From the NCBI RefSeq assembly GCF_027595165.1, contig NZ_CP097291.1, positions 3,472,001 through 3,536,000 of the forward strand: DNA of 64,000 bases. Reading direction: 5' to 3'. The DNA is from Providencia sp. PROV188. Its GTDB lineage: Bacteria > Pseudomonadota > Gammaproteobacteria > Enterobacterales > Enterobacteriaceae. Both the position numbers and the translations under genes were made by a program. Each line of letters opens with the position of its first letter. Within the stretch, counting starts at the first letter, position 1. The notes below the pieces were generated by a model. It was not told the origin of the DNA. It did not search any database and saw only the letters and a list, made by a program, of their open reading frames with translations. Shown one piece after another: positions 49,329-58,421 of this stretch.

Positions 49329-50438
49329 TTAATCCTTATTTTTCCAATACATCGCATTCTTAATTGCCACCAATAGCGCATCAATATTGTGCGGATACAC
49401 TTCCCCAATATTGCCAATACGGAAACAATCACTCTTTGAGACTTTCCCCGGATAGATCACAAACCCTTGGGCTTTGAGCTGCTGATAAAATTGGTTAAAT
49501 TGATAATCTTCGGCATCTGGCGAATAAAATGCCGTGATAATCGGCGATTGTTGACTATCGTCTAATAATGTACGAAATCCTAACTGGCGCATGCCTTCCA
49601 CCAGCTTGCGCTGATTTTGCTGATAACGCTGGAAACGGGCGCTCACTCCACCTTCTTGAGCTAGCTCTTTCAGTGCTTGAGCGAAAGCCAGCACCGTGTG
49701 AGTTGGGGAAGTAAAGCGCCATTTCCCATGAAATTGCTCCATACAGCGCCATTGTGCATACAGGTCAAGGGATAAAGAACACGAGCGTCCTGCACATTTT
49801 TCCAGTTCACTGGTACGCGCTATCACAAACCCAAACCCCGGAACCCCTTGGATACATTTGTTGGCCGAGCTGATCAGAAAATCAATATTCAGTGCCCCCA
49901 CATCCAGTGGGATCCCCCCGAAACTGCTCATCGCATCCACGATATAGCGTTTTTGATAGCGCTTGGCTAATACCGCCACTTGCTCTATCGGGTTTAAAAT
50001 ACCGGTGGTGGTTTCACAGTGCACCATCGCAATATGGCTGATTTGGCTATCTTGCTGTAGAAGCTGCTCAATCACTGCCACATCGGGCTTAGCCACTTCA
50101 CCGCAATCATAAACATGGTGTGAAATGCCCATTAACTGCGCCATTTCTGCCATTCGCGCCCCATAAGCGCCATTGCTGACAATCAGGATTTTATCTTGTG
50201 GTGCGAGTACCGATCCCAGCACCGCTTCCACGGCGTAGCTCCCACTCCCTTGGAGTAATACGCTGGTATACCCCGTTTGGATTGTCGCTAATTCAACTAG
50301 CTGTTGGCGAATACGTTGCACTACCTCTAAGTTGTAATCATCGTCCCATGTGCAGCTATCAAACAGCATAGCCTCTTTCACGGTTTGCGACGTGGTCAAA
50401 GGTCCCGGTGTTAACAGCAGATATTGATTCATTGTCAT
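49329..50438 (-). CDS. phnW: 2-aminoethylphosphonate-pyruvate transaminase
   Basis: 369 residues, PLP-dependent class V aminotransferase. The PLP lysine is in [26 protein letters not shown] and [11 protein letters not shown] complete the cofactor site. It makes phosphonoacetaldehyde and alanine from aminoethylphosphonate and pyruvate. Divergent from phnR; a PhnR-type operator lies just before its start. A second ATG six bases on is an alternative start. Confidence 0.94.
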   Translation of the reverse strand: MTMNQYLLLTPGPLTTSQTVKEAMLFDSCTWDDDYNLEVVQRIRQQLVELATIQTGYTSVLLQGSGSYAVEAVLGSVLAPQDKILIVSNGAYGARMAEMAQLMGISHHVYDCGEVAKPDVAVIEQLLQQDSQISHIAMVHCETTTGILNPIEQVAVLAKRYQKRYIVDAMSSFGGIPLDVGALNIDFLISSANKCIQGVPGFGFVIARTSELEKCAGRSCSLSLDLYAQWRCMEQFHGKWRFTSPTHTVLAFAQALKELAQEGGVSARFQRYQQNQRKLVEGMRQLGFRTLLDDSQQSPIITAFYSPDAEDYQFNQFYQQLKAQGFVIYPGKVSKSDCFRIGNIGEVYPHNIDALLVAIKNAMYWKNKD

Positions 50439-50451
50439 TTAAATTCACCAT

Positions 50452-50463
50452 TGGTCTATACCA
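50452..50463. promoter_or_regulatory. Putative PhnR operator, phnWX side
   Basis: TGGTCTATACCA, a 12-bp palindrome with one mismatch, 13 bp before the phnW start. The same element (one base different) lies before phnS. Confidence 0.72.
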
Positions 50464-50588
50464 GATTGATATTATAATGACGGCAGATGAACAAGAAGGT
50501 CAAAGGAAAAGACGCCCTGCAACAAAAAATTCATATTGGCGTGTATAATGGATAAAAAATTTTGCGACGAAAAACGGATACATTATCG

Positions 50589-51296
50589 ATGGATGAACAG
50601 CCACAGTACCTTCTTATCAAAGCTCAATTACAAGCAAGAATTCAGAGCGGCGCGCTGAAAAGTGGCGATAAACTGCCCTCTGAGCGCGAACTGTGTGCCA
50701 TCTTCAATACCACTCGTGTCACTATTCGAGAAAGCTTGGCACAGTTAGAATCTAGCGGTGCAATTTACCGTTCTGAGCGCCGAGGCTGGTTTGTGACTCC
50801 CGAGCGTTTATGGCTCGACCCAACGCAAAATACCAACTTCCATAAACTGTGTTTAGAACAAGGTCGCCAGCCCAAAACTAAGCTGTTAGAAGGGAAAGTT
50901 GTCACCGTGCCTGTCGAAGCCATGACGCCACTGCAATTGCAGCCTTTCGAACAAATCTACCTACTCACTCGCCTGCGTTATGCAGACGATCGCTCCGTCT
51001 GCTACAGCGAAAATCACTGTCTTCCCGCTCGTGTACCGGAGCTATTAAGCCATGACCTGAATGGCAGCCTCACCGAAGTGTATGAGCAGCAATATGATTT
51101 GATTTACACCAGCATGCACTTATCGTTTTATCCCACTGCCATGCCACCGCAGGCGGCCAGCGCATTAGGGGTTGCAGTCGGGCGCCCAGCCCTGCTATTG
51201 CAACGTTTAAACTACGATCAACACGGGCGAATTCTGGATTATGATGTGGAATATTGGCGTCATGATAGCCTACGCATCGAGGTCGATACCCTCTAA
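50589..51296 (+). CDS. phnR: PhnR, GntR/UTRA regulator of aminoethylphosphonate genes
   Basis: 235 residues. N-terminal winged HTH ([42 protein letters not shown]) and a C-terminal UTRA ligand domain (from about 85), as in HutC-type GntR proteins. ATG at 50589 was chosen since it begins the conserved part ([15 protein letters not shown]). A TTG at 50562 would lie only about 13 bp after the TATAAT at 50544-50549, nearly at the transcription start. It likely controls phnWX and phnSTUV. Confidence 0.9.
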   Translation: MDEQPQYLLIKAQLQARIQSGALKSGDKLPSERELCAIFNTTRVTIRESLAQLESSGAIYRSERRGWFVTPERLWLDPTQNTNFHKLCLEQGRQPKTKLLEGKVVTVPVEAMTPLQLQPFEQIYLLTRLRYADDRSVCYSENHCLPARVPELLSHDLNGSLTEVYEQQYDLIYTSMHLSFYPTAMPPQAASALGVAVGRPALLLQRLNYDQHGRILDYDVEYWRHDSLRIEVDTL

Positions 51297-51375
51297 CTTC
51301 CACTTCAAAAATAAATTTTTGCTTTCTCGGTAGATTTCATTTTTCTGTCACATAAACCCGTTAGCGTAAAAACAC

Positions 51376-51387
51376 TGGTATATACCA
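51376..51387. promoter_or_regulatory. Putative PhnR operator, phnSTUV side
   Basis: TGGTATATACCA, a perfect 12-bp palindrome 32 bp before the phnS start, matching the phnW element in 11 of 12 positions. Confidence 0.74.
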
Positions 51388-51419
51388 GATAACTTTAACG
51401 ACTAACTGGAGAACTGGAG

Positions 51420-52445
51420 ATGAAACGTAAAATGAAGCCTACCCCTCTTGCTGTGTTACTCCTTGCCGCCCTAGGCTCTACCTCGATTTTTGCCGCCCCT
51501 GTCGTCACGGTTTACTCCGCAGATGGTCTTCATGATGGCAATAACAGCTGGTATCAAGCGCAGTTTGATGCTTTTACCCAGCAAACAGGGATTAAAGTGC
51601 AGTACATCGAAGGCGGCTCCGGTGCTATCGTTGAGCGTTTAGCCAAAGAACGCACTAACCCACAAGCGGATGTGCTCGTCACTGTTCCCCCGTTTATCCA
51701 ACGTGCCGCTAAAACCGAATTACTGGCAAAATTCACACCGGATGCCGCGGTAAGTATTCCTAACTCAACGGAGTACTACACCCCCATCGTGAATAACTAC
51801 CTGACCTTTATCTATAACGACAAACTGCTCAAAGCTCCACCAGCAACGTGGAATGAACTCCTCGACGCCCGTTTTAAAAATAAACTGCAATATTCCACAC
51901 CGGGACAAGCGGGAGATGGTACCGCCGTCATGCTGCAAGTGTTCCATAGCTTCGGTGGCAAAGAAGCCGGTTTTGATTACCTCGGTAAATTACAAGCCAA
52001 CAACGTCGGTCCATCCGCCTCAACAGGGAAATTAACCGCGTTAGTGAACAAAGGCGAGCTGTACGTCGCCAACGGCGATTTGCAGATGAACCTTTCTCAA
52101 ATGGAACGAAATCCGAACGTGAAAATCTTTTGGCCAGCCGATGAAAAAGGCGAACGCAGCGCGCTGGTTCTGCCTTACGTTGTGGGCTTAGTCAATAACG
52201 GTCCTGAAACTGAAAATGGCAAAAAGCTGATTAACTTTCTGTTAGACAAACAAGCCCAAAGCCACGTTAGTGAACTGTCATGGGGAATGCCGGTACGCTC
52301 AGATTTGACGCCAAACGATCCGCAATTCCATAAAGCCACTGAAATCCTCAAAGGCGTCAAAACATGGCAACCGAATTGGGACGATGTTGAAGTGTCTCTT
52401 TCGAACGATATTACCCGTTGGCACAAAGTGACTGAAAGCGAGTAA
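51420..52445 (+). CDS. phnS: 2-aminoethylphosphonate ABC transporter, binding protein
   Basis: 341 residues. Sec signal peptide, cleaved near FAA (24-26). The mature part starts [18 protein letters not shown] and belongs to the iron/phosphonate-type periplasmic binding proteins ([16 protein letters not shown]). It follows the operator and an ACTGGAGA ribosome site. Confidence 0.92.
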   Translation: MKRKMKPTPLAVLLLAALGSTSIFAAPVVTVYSADGLHDGNNSWYQAQFDAFTQQTGIKVQYIEGGSGAIVERLAKERTNPQADVLVTVPPFIQRAAKTELLAKFTPDAAVSIPNSTEYYTPIVNNYLTFIYNDKLLKAPPATWNELLDARFKNKLQYSTPGQAGDGTAVMLQVFHSFGGKEAGFDYLGKLQANNVGPSASTGKLTALVNKGELYVANGDLQMNLSQMERNPNVKIFWPADEKGERSALVLPYVVGLVNNGPETENGKKLINFLLDKQAQSHVSELSWGMPVRSDLTPNDPQFHKATEILKGVKTWQPNWDDVEVSLSNDITRWHKVTESE

Positions 52446-52452
52446 ATGAGTT

Positions 52453-53562
52453 ATGTTGATGAAAAGAAAGATAGAAACACCAAGCCAGCGCGCTGACCAT
52501 TCAGGTATTGTACTGGAATCTCTGCGGGTTTCTTACCATAACAATGTGGTACTCAAGCCGTTATCTCTGACCATCGAACCTGGCGAAATACTAGTGTTGA
52601 TTGGCCCTTCAGGCTCCGGTAAAACCACCGTGTTACGGTCAATTGCAGGCTTTGCACAACCGGATAGTGGACGCATTTTAATGGGTGATACGGACATCAC
52701 CCACCTTCCTCCATATCAACGGGGGCTGGGCATGGTAGTACAAAACTATGCCCTCTTCCCCCATATGAAAGTGGAAGATAATGTTGCTTTTGGCTTACGC
52801 GCCCAAAAACAGCCTAAAGCGCTGATCAAAGAGCGAGTGGCAGAGGCATTAAACATTGTCGGTATGAGCGACTATGCCTCCCGCTACCCGCATCAGTTAT
52901 CCGGTGGACAGCAGCAGCGTGTTGCCATCGCCCGCGCTATAGCTGTTCGCCCACGAGTACTTTTACTCGATGAGCCGTTATCTGCCCTCGATGCGCAAAT
53001 TCGCCATAATATGGTGGAAGAGATTGCAAGGCTGCACCGCGAATTACCTGAGCTGACCATTTTGTACGTCACCCATGACCAAACTGAAGCGCTCGCCTTA
53101 GGGGATAAAATTGGCATCATGAAAGATGGCTATTTGGTGGCACACGGAGAGAAAAATGACCTATACCATCGCCCACCTAACCGCTTTGCCGCCGAGTTTT
53201 TAGGTCGTGCCAATATTCTGTCGGCAACTGCCTTGGGCTTTTCCTCCATGCCTTCCCAAGTCAGTGTGAGCTGTGGCGGTACGCTTATTGAAGCGCAAAC
53301 TCAAGGAATGCAGCACAATAGCCGCAAATTAATCTGTATTCGCCCGCAACATATTAGCCTCACCCCACGAGCAGATACCTCAAACCAGTTACACGCCACC
53401 TTACAATCTATCCGCTGGCAGGGGGATATTACCCATTTATTGTGTGATGTGGCTGGGGAAAAGGTGACGGTTGCTGTCACCCATTTATCCCCGTTACCGC
53501 AAGCCGGAGATAAACTCACGCTGTGGTTTTCTCCCTCCGATACTGTGTTGATTGAGGAATAA
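52453..53562 (+). CDS. phnT: 2-aminoethylphosphonate ABC transporter, ATPase
   Basis: 369 residues. Walker A GPSGSGKT, Q-loop NYALFPHM, signature LSGGQQQR, Walker B VLLLDEPLSALD, switch His in YVTHDQTEA; a C-terminal TOBE domain (from about 250). Energises AEP uptake with PhnU/PhnV. 7 nt after phnS; ATG at 52453 or 52459. Confidence 0.94.
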   Translation: MLMKRKIETPSQRADHSGIVLESLRVSYHNNVVLKPLSLTIEPGEILVLIGPSGSGKTTVLRSIAGFAQPDSGRILMGDTDITHLPPYQRGLGMVVQNYALFPHMKVEDNVAFGLRAQKQPKALIKERVAEALNIVGMSDYASRYPHQLSGGQQQRVAIARAIAVRPRVLLLDEPLSALDAQIRHNMVEEIARLHRELPELTILYVTHDQTEALALGDKIGIMKDGYLVAHGEKNDLYHRPPNRFAAEFLGRANILSATALGFSSMPSQVSVSCGGTLIEAQTQGMQHNSRKLICIRPQHISLTPRADTSNQLHATLQSIRWQGDITHLLCDVAGEKVTVAVTHLSPLPQAGDKLTLWFSPSDTVLIEE

Positions 53563-53563
53563 T

Positions 53564-54424
53564 ATGTCGGCTATCAACCTGTCTAAGCCATCATCCATAA
53601 ACCTAAAACCGTTTTATTGGATAGCGCCACCGCTGCTCGTTTTAGCGACGTTATTTTTCTACCCGCTGATGCTGATTGGCGAGCAAGCCATTCAAAGCCC
53701 CACTGGTGGCGTAAGCTTAGAAACATTCTGGCAAGTAATTGAATCTCGTCGGTTTATTAGCGGGCTATTTAATACGCTACAAATTGCCTTTTTTGCCACT
53801 CTCGGTTGCTTGGTGCTTGGCTCGGTTCTATCCCTGATTTTGGTATTTATTCCTTTTCCTGGAAGCCGTTTTATTACCCAAGTCATTGATACCTTTATCG
53901 CACTCCCGACTTTTTTGATCACTCTCGCGTTTACCTTTATTTATGGTTCGGCGGGGTTACTTAATGGCACATTAATGGCGCTGTTTGATTTTGAACTGCC
54001 CCCCGTGGACTTTTTGTACTCGATTAATGGCGTGATTTTGGCGGAGATCACCGTCTTTACTCCGCTCGTGATGCGCCCTCTTATGGCGGCACTACGCCAA
54101 ATCGATAAAAGCCAGTTAGAAGCCGCCAGCATTTTAGGGGCGCCCCCTGCCCGCGTGATCAGCCAAGTGATTTTTCCGGCGGCACTTCCTGCATTACTCG
54201 CAGGTGGCAGCTTATGTTTGCTTCTGACCACCAACGAATTTGGCATCGTGCTGTTTATTGGGGCAAAAGGGGTGAATACCTTGCCGATGATGGTCTACAG
54301 CAAAGCGATTCTAGAATCTGATTACAGCGTCGCGTGCATGATAGCGCTAATTAATATTCTGCTGTCTGTGGGGCTATTTAGCCTATATCGCATGGCAACA
54401 ACCCGTTTCGGAGTGAAAAAATAA
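53564..54424 (+). CDS. phnU: 2-aminoethylphosphonate ABC transporter, permease
   Basis: 286 residues, about six membrane helices; the EAA loop EAASILGAPPARVISQVIFPAALPALL contacts PhnT. The start at 53564 follows GAGG; it overlaps nothing and lies 1 nt after phnT. Confidence 0.92.
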   Translation: MSAINLSKPSSINLKPFYWIAPPLLVLATLFFYPLMLIGEQAIQSPTGGVSLETFWQVIESRRFISGLFNTLQIAFFATLGCLVLGSVLSLILVFIPFPGSRFITQVIDTFIALPTFLITLAFTFIYGSAGLLNGTLMALFDFELPPVDFLYSINGVILAEITVFTPLVMRPLMAALRQIDKSQLEAASILGAPPARVISQVIFPAALPALLAGGSLCLLLTTNEFGIVLFIGAKGVNTLPMMVYSKAILESDYSVACMIALINILLSVGLFSLYRMATTRFGVKK

Positions 54425-54426
54425 CC

Positions 54427-55224
54427 ATGTTAATTTGGTCTAAAACTGGGCGAGCCATTTCAACCGCCATCGCCATCACGCTGTTTTCTTGCTTGTTTTT
54501 GCTGCCATTAGTGATGATTTTAATGTCCAGCTTTAGCCGACAATGGAACGGTATTTTACCCTCCGGTTTTACCTTCGAACATTTTGTGAATGCGTTTCAA
54601 GGACCTGCATGGGAAGCAATTCTATCCAGCCTGATTATTGGCTTTTGTGCCAGTCTGTTTGCACTATTTTGCGGTTTGTGGGCAGCCCTAGCCTTACGCC
54701 GCCATAGTGCCAGAGTACAAAAATATCTGGGTATCGCGTTCTATTTACCGAGTGCCATTCCATCGGTTTCAATTGGATTGGGGATCTTAGTGGCATTTAG
54801 CCAAGGCTATTTGCAGATGAACGGCACCTTCTGGATTGTTTTTTCCGCCCATTTTGTTCTGATTTCAGCGTTCACCTTCAGCAATGTCTCTACAGGATTA
54901 ACCCGCATTTCTGCGGACATTGAGAATGTGGCATTCAGTTTAGGCGCTTCCCCGTGGTATCGCCTGTGCCATATCACCCTACCGCTGTTGATGCCGTGGA
55001 TGATTTCCGCTGTAGCCTTGAGCCTGTCTTTGTCCCTCGGCGAGTTGGGTGCCACCATGATGCTGTATCCCCCAGGCTGGGCAACATTGCCAGTGTCAAT
55101 TTTCAGCCTTACCGACCGCGGAAATATTGCCGACGGCTCCGCACTGACTATTGTCCTAGTCGCGATCACACTACTGTTGATGATGAAATTGGAGAGAGTG
55201 GCAAAGAGATTGGGGCAGAGGTAA
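54427..55224 (+). CDS. phnV: 2-aminoethylphosphonate ABC transporter, permease
   Basis: 265 residues, six membrane helices. EAA-type loop VAFSLGASPWYRLCHITLPLLMPWM. Second permease of the transporter, last gene of phnRSTUV. 2 nt after phnU. Confidence 0.92.
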   Translation: MLIWSKTGRAISTAIAITLFSCLFLLPLVMILMSSFSRQWNGILPSGFTFEHFVNAFQGPAWEAILSSLIIGFCASLFALFCGLWAALALRRHSARVQKYLGIAFYLPSAIPSVSIGLGILVAFSQGYLQMNGTFWIVFSAHFVLISAFTFSNVSTGLTRISADIENVAFSLGASPWYRLCHITLPLLMPWMISAVALSLSLSLGELGATMMLYPPGWATLPVSIFSLTDRGNIADGSALTIVLVAITLLLMMKLERVAKRLGQR

Positions 55225-55248
55225 GTAGCGAAAAGATAATATAAAAAC

Positions 55249-55271
55249 AAAGCCCTAAATGGGCTTTATAA
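55249..55271. terminator. Terminator of phnV / vapC
   Basis: AAAGCCC (55249-55255) pairs with GGGCTTT (55261-55267) around TAAAT, between convergent genes. Confidence 0.7.
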
Positions 55272-55313
55272 ACGTAATGGCTATATCCAATAAATTAAAC
55301 ACTAATTTAATAA

Positions 55314-55733
55314 TTATGGCTGCAACCAATCTTCTAGTTTCAATCCCAAAACTCGAGAAAACTCTCGGGTATTGTTAGTTACCAATATAGAGTTAGTTGC
55401 TAATGCATGACCGGCTATTGCAGTGTCATTATTTCCAATAGGCGTTCCTGCTTCGGTTAATGCTTTCTTAATTGCAGTTGTTGCATCAATCGCATCTTTA
55501 TCCCAAGCGAGAATCCCATCAAGACGCTCACAAAATGCATCGACTAAAAAATTATGCTTAGGCGAGGCTTTCTTACCTATTGCACCAAAGCGCATTTCTG
55601 AGTAAGTAATCGCAGATATAACAATAGAATGTCGATGCATAACACAATCTTGCAGTTTCTGTAGTAGATACATGGGTTGCTCTCTCATAATGAAAGAGCA
55701 AATATTGGTATCAAGCATGTAGAGTTTTGTCAC
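55314..55733 (-). CDS. vapC: VapC toxin, PIN-domain ribonuclease
   Basis: 139 residues. PIN-domain acidic residues appear in MLDTNICSFIM (D8), in SEMRFG (E), and in the NDTAIAGHAL block, followed by NTREFSRV. VapC enzymes cut initiator or other tRNAs. It overlaps vapB by 4 nt. Confidence 0.92.
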   Translation of the reverse strand: MTKLYMLDTNICSFIMREQPMYLLQKLQDCVMHRHSIVISAITYSEMRFGAIGKKASPKHNFLVDAFCERLDGILAWDKDAIDATTAIKKALTEAGTPIGNNDTAIAGHALATNSILVTNNTREFSRVLGLKLEDWLQP

Positions 55734-55963
55734 AAAACTATCCTTCCATCTTCAATCACGTCTTCACGTTCAAGTAAGAAATCTTTGTCTGCTTTATCTT
55801 CATCTCTTAGTGATAGCCAATTAGGTTTAACTGGACGAAGAATAATACGATTCCCTTCACGACTAATCTCTAATTCATTTACACCTTCAAAATCAATATC
55901 TTTAGGTAAACGAACTGCGCGATTATTACCATTTTTAAATACAGCAACAATTTTAGTTACCAT
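55730..55963 (-). CDS. vapB: VapB antitoxin
   Basis: 77 residues. AbrB/SpoVT-type DNA-binding N-terminus (KIVAVFKNGNNRAVRLPKDI) and a C-terminal arm that covers the toxin. Precedes vapC; GGAGG ribosome site. Confidence 0.92.
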   Translation of the reverse strand: MVTKIVAVFKNGNNRAVRLPKDIDFEGVNELEISREGNRIILRPVKPNWLSLRDEDKADKDFLLEREDVIEDGRIVL

Positions 55964-55992
55964 AATTCCTCCTTAAATGCCGAAAGAATAAA

Positions 55993-56034
55993 CATATGTT
56001 GAGTATATGCCCACTCATACATATGTCAACATAT
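55993..56034 (-). promoter_or_regulatory. Putative VapBC operator
   Basis: CATATGTTGA (55993-56002) and its exact inverse TCAACATATG (56025-56034), 22 bp apart, just upstream of vapB. Such paired arms are where VapBC complexes autoregulate. Confidence 0.7.
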
Positions 56035-56073
56035 GCTAAAAACAAAAAATTCCATTTTTCTGTTAGCAAACGC

Positions 56074-56101
56074 TTGCGTCATTGTGCCACACGCGTATAA
56101 T
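56074..56101 (+). promoter_or_regulatory. Promoter of pyrL-pyrBI
   Basis: TTGCGT (56074-56079) and TATAAT (56096-56101) with 16-bp spacing, 26 bp before the leader peptide ATG. Confidence 0.78.
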
Positions 56102-56126
56102 GCGCCACAATTTGCCGGGAGAAACC

Positions 56127-56276
56127 ATGAACGCTGCTGCTCTATTTTTGAAAGAGAACACCGACACCGCACTGCCATCACGCGGTCAGGACAGCCTGTT
56201 TTTCCCCGCCGTATTGATAAAAAAGCCCCTCATTGAGGGGCTTTTTTTTGGCCTACTAGATAGCAAGTCTTGCTGA
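56127..56276 (+). CDS. pyrL: PyrL leader peptide
   Basis: 49 codons starting MNAAALFLKEN after GCCGGGAGA. Like E. coli pyrL, it is translated across a U-rich pause tract (CCTGTTTTTCCCC, 56196-56208) and through the attenuator hairpin, ending only 15 nt before pyrB. When UTP is low, polymerase stalls and the ribosome keeps up and blocks the terminator. The peptide sequence itself is unlike E. coli PyrL, as expected where only translation matters. Confidence 0.82.
   Translation: MNAAALFLKENTDTALPSRGQDSLFFPAVLIKKPLIEGLFFGLLDSKSC
56218..56249 (+). terminator. pyrBI attenuator
   Basis: AGCCCCT (56224-56230) pairs with AGGGGCT (56236-56242), extended by flanking A/T pairs and followed by T8. Intrinsic terminator inside pyrL. 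Confidence 0.9.
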
Positions 56277-56291
56277 TACAGGAGAATCACG

Positions 56292-57227
56292 ATGCCGAAT
56301 CCGTTATATCACCGCAACATAATCTCAATTAACGATTTAGATAAAACTGACCTTGAATTAGTCCTTAAGGTGGCAGCTTCATTAAAACAGCAGCCTCAAC
56401 CTGAGTTTCTGAAGCATAAAGTTATCGCCAGCTGTTTCTTCGAAGCATCGACGCGTACCCGTCTGTCATTCGAAACCGCCATTCATCGTTTAGGGGCATC
56501 TGTCGTCGGCTTCTCTGATAGCGCCAACACCTCATTAGGTAAGAAAGGCGAGACGCTTGCAGACACCATTTCCGTTATCAGCCAGTATGTTGATGCGATT
56601 GTGATGCGCCACCCACAAGAAGGTGCCGCGCGTTTAGCCAGCCAATTCTCAGGTTCCGTTCCGATTATCAACGCAGGGGATGGCTCTAACCAACATCCTA
56701 CCCAAACCCTGTTAGACCTGTTTACTATCCAAGAAACTCAAGGCCGCTTAGAGAACCTGAAAATCGCGATGGTCGGTGACCTGAAATATGGCAGAACGGT
56801 GCATTCACTGACTCAAGCGCTATCGAAGTTTGAAGGTAATCACTTCTACTTTATTTCCCCTGAAGTGTTGTCGATGCCAGCTCATATCCTAAATATTCTG
56901 GATGAAAAAGGGGCGACTTACAGCCTGCATAACAATGTCGATGAAGTGATCCCTGAAGTGGATATTCTGTATATGACTCGCGTCCAAAAAGAGCGTTTAG
57001 ACCCATCAGAATATGCCAACGTCAAAGCACAATTTATTCTGCGCGCTCAAGACCTGCACAGTGCCAAAGATAATTTAAAAGTGCTGCACCCGCTTCCGCG
57101 TATCGATGAAATTACCGTGGATGTGGATAGCACCCCTTACGCTTATTACTTCCAGCAAGCAGGGAATGGGATTTACGCGCGCCAAGCGCTGCTGTCTCTG
57201 GTATTAAATAAAGAACTGGCAATCTGA
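56292..57227 (+). CDS. pyrB: Aspartate carbamoyltransferase catalytic chain
   Basis: 311 residues, same length as in E. coli. [10 protein letters not shown] binds carbamoyl phosphate; [15 protein letters not shown] and the HPLPR loop ([12 protein letters not shown]) complete the site. First committed step of pyrimidine synthesis; dodecamer with PyrI. Confidence 0.97.
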   Translation: MPNPLYHRNIISINDLDKTDLELVLKVAASLKQQPQPEFLKHKVIASCFFEASTRTRLSFETAIHRLGASVVGFSDSANTSLGKKGETLADTISVISQYVDAIVMRHPQEGAARLASQFSGSVPIINAGDGSNQHPTQTLLDLFTIQETQGRLENLKIAMVGDLKYGRTVHSLTQALSKFEGNHFYFISPEVLSMPAHILNILDEKGATYSLHNNVDEVIPEVDILYMTRVQKERLDPSEYANVKAQFILRAQDLHSAKDNLKVLHPLPRIDEITVDVDSTPYAYYFQQAGNGIYARQALLSLVLNKELAI

Positions 57228-57237
57228 GGAGAAGACC

Positions 57238-57702
57238 ATGACACACGACCATAAATTACAAGTTGAAGCCATCCGTTGCGGCACTGTCATCGACCATATC
57301 CCTGCTCAAATTGGATTCAAATTACTGAAGCTGTTTAAGCTCACCAAAACCGATGAGCGCATCACTATCGGGCTGAATTTACCTTCTAGCAATATGGGCA
57401 AAAAAGACATTATCAAAATCGAAAATACTTTTTTAACCCCAGAGCAAGCGAACCAATTAGCGATGTATGCACCGGAAGCTACTGTTAATCGTATTGAAGA
57501 TTATCAAGTGGTGGAAAAATTAGACCTAAAATTACCAGAGCAAATCGACAGCGTGCTGGTGTGCCCAAACAGCAACTGTATTAGCCATAATGAGCCGGTT
57601 TCTAGCAGTTTCCGCATTAAAAAACGCGCGAAACATGTGGCATTAACCTGCAAATTCTGTGAAAAAGAGTTCGATAGAGACGCCGTGATCAATAATCAGT
57701 AA
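57238..57702 (+). CDS. pyrI: Aspartate carbamoyltransferase regulatory chain
   Basis: 154 residues. N-terminal nucleotide-binding domain ([19 protein letters not shown]) and zinc cysteines CPNSNC...CKFC. It gives CTP inhibition and ATP activation of PyrB. 10 nt after pyrB. Confidence 0.96.
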   Translation: MTHDHKLQVEAIRCGTVIDHIPAQIGFKLLKLFKLTKTDERITIGLNLPSSNMGKKDIIKIENTFLTPEQANQLAMYAPEATVNRIEDYQVVEKLDLKLPEQIDSVLVCPNSNCISHNEPVSSSFRIKKRAKHVALTCKFCEKEFDRDAVINNQ

Positions 57703-57794
57703 GGTATTTAGGCGTAGACTGCGTCTTTGTGTGGATGCCGTTCCATGTCTATAATAGCGTCCAAACCCTTTTTTACGTGATAAACGGAGAAATT

Positions 57795-58181
57795 ATGTCA
57801 TACGAAATCAGCACCGAAAATGCACCAGCCGCTATTGGTCCTTACGTTCAAGGCGTCGATTTAGGCAGTATGGTTATGACTTCAGGTCAAATTCCTGTTG
57901 ATCCAAAAACCGGTAATGTTCCTGAAGATATCGCAGCACAAACTCGTCAATCACTGGCGAACGTGAAAGCGATTTTAGAAAAAGCAGGTCTGGGCGTTGC
58001 CAACATCGTAAAAACCACCGTTTTTGTGAAAGATTTAAATGATTTCGGTACCGTTAACGCCACTTACGAAGAGTTTTTCAAACAACATAATGCGTCATTC
58101 CCTGCGCGTTCTTGCGTTGAAGTTGCGCGTCTGCCAAAAGATGTGAAAATCGAAATCGAAGCTATCGCAGTACGTAAATAG
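57795..58181 (+). CDS. ridA: RidA, enamine/imine deaminase
   Basis: 128 residues. NAPAAIGPYVQGV at the N-terminus and the active-site Arg in the SFPARSCVEVARLPKDVKIEIEA signature. It hydrolyses 2-aminoacrylate. Start MSYEIST at 57795 behind CGGAGA; a longer frame from 57729 has no support. It follows pyrI in this order in E. coli too. Confidence 0.95.
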   Translation: MSYEISTENAPAAIGPYVQGVDLGSMVMTSGQIPVDPKTGNVPEDIAAQTRQSLANVKAILEKAGLGVANIVKTTVFVKDLNDFGTVNATYEEFFKQHNASFPARSCVEVARLPKDVKIEIEAIAVRK

Positions 58182-58211
58182 TTTTATTCAGTTTCAGATT
58201 GTCAGTCTGAT

Positions 58212-58245
58212 AGCCTGCTAACCCATTGTCAGCAGGCTTTTTTTC
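58212..58245 (+). terminator. Terminator of ridA
   Basis: AGCCTGCT (58212-58219) pairs perfectly with 58231-58238, followed by T's. Confidence 0.88.
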
Positions 58246-58421
58246 ATCATATAAAACTGCTCAACTAAAAATAGCAACCCGCTTTTAGGCTATTCTCTGT
58301 ATCCCAAAATGCCCTTCTCTTTTTCTCGCTGTTTTGTCACGATAACCCTCGGGATATATCCGCAACATCACTTTATGACTTATTCAATTCAGGACAATGT
58401 TTAGCCCCTGCGGATACCTAT

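Noticed and set aside
53552..53563. TTG at 53552 as start of phnU
   Set aside because: It would place the GAGG ribosome site inside the gene; ATG at 53564 has correct spacing.
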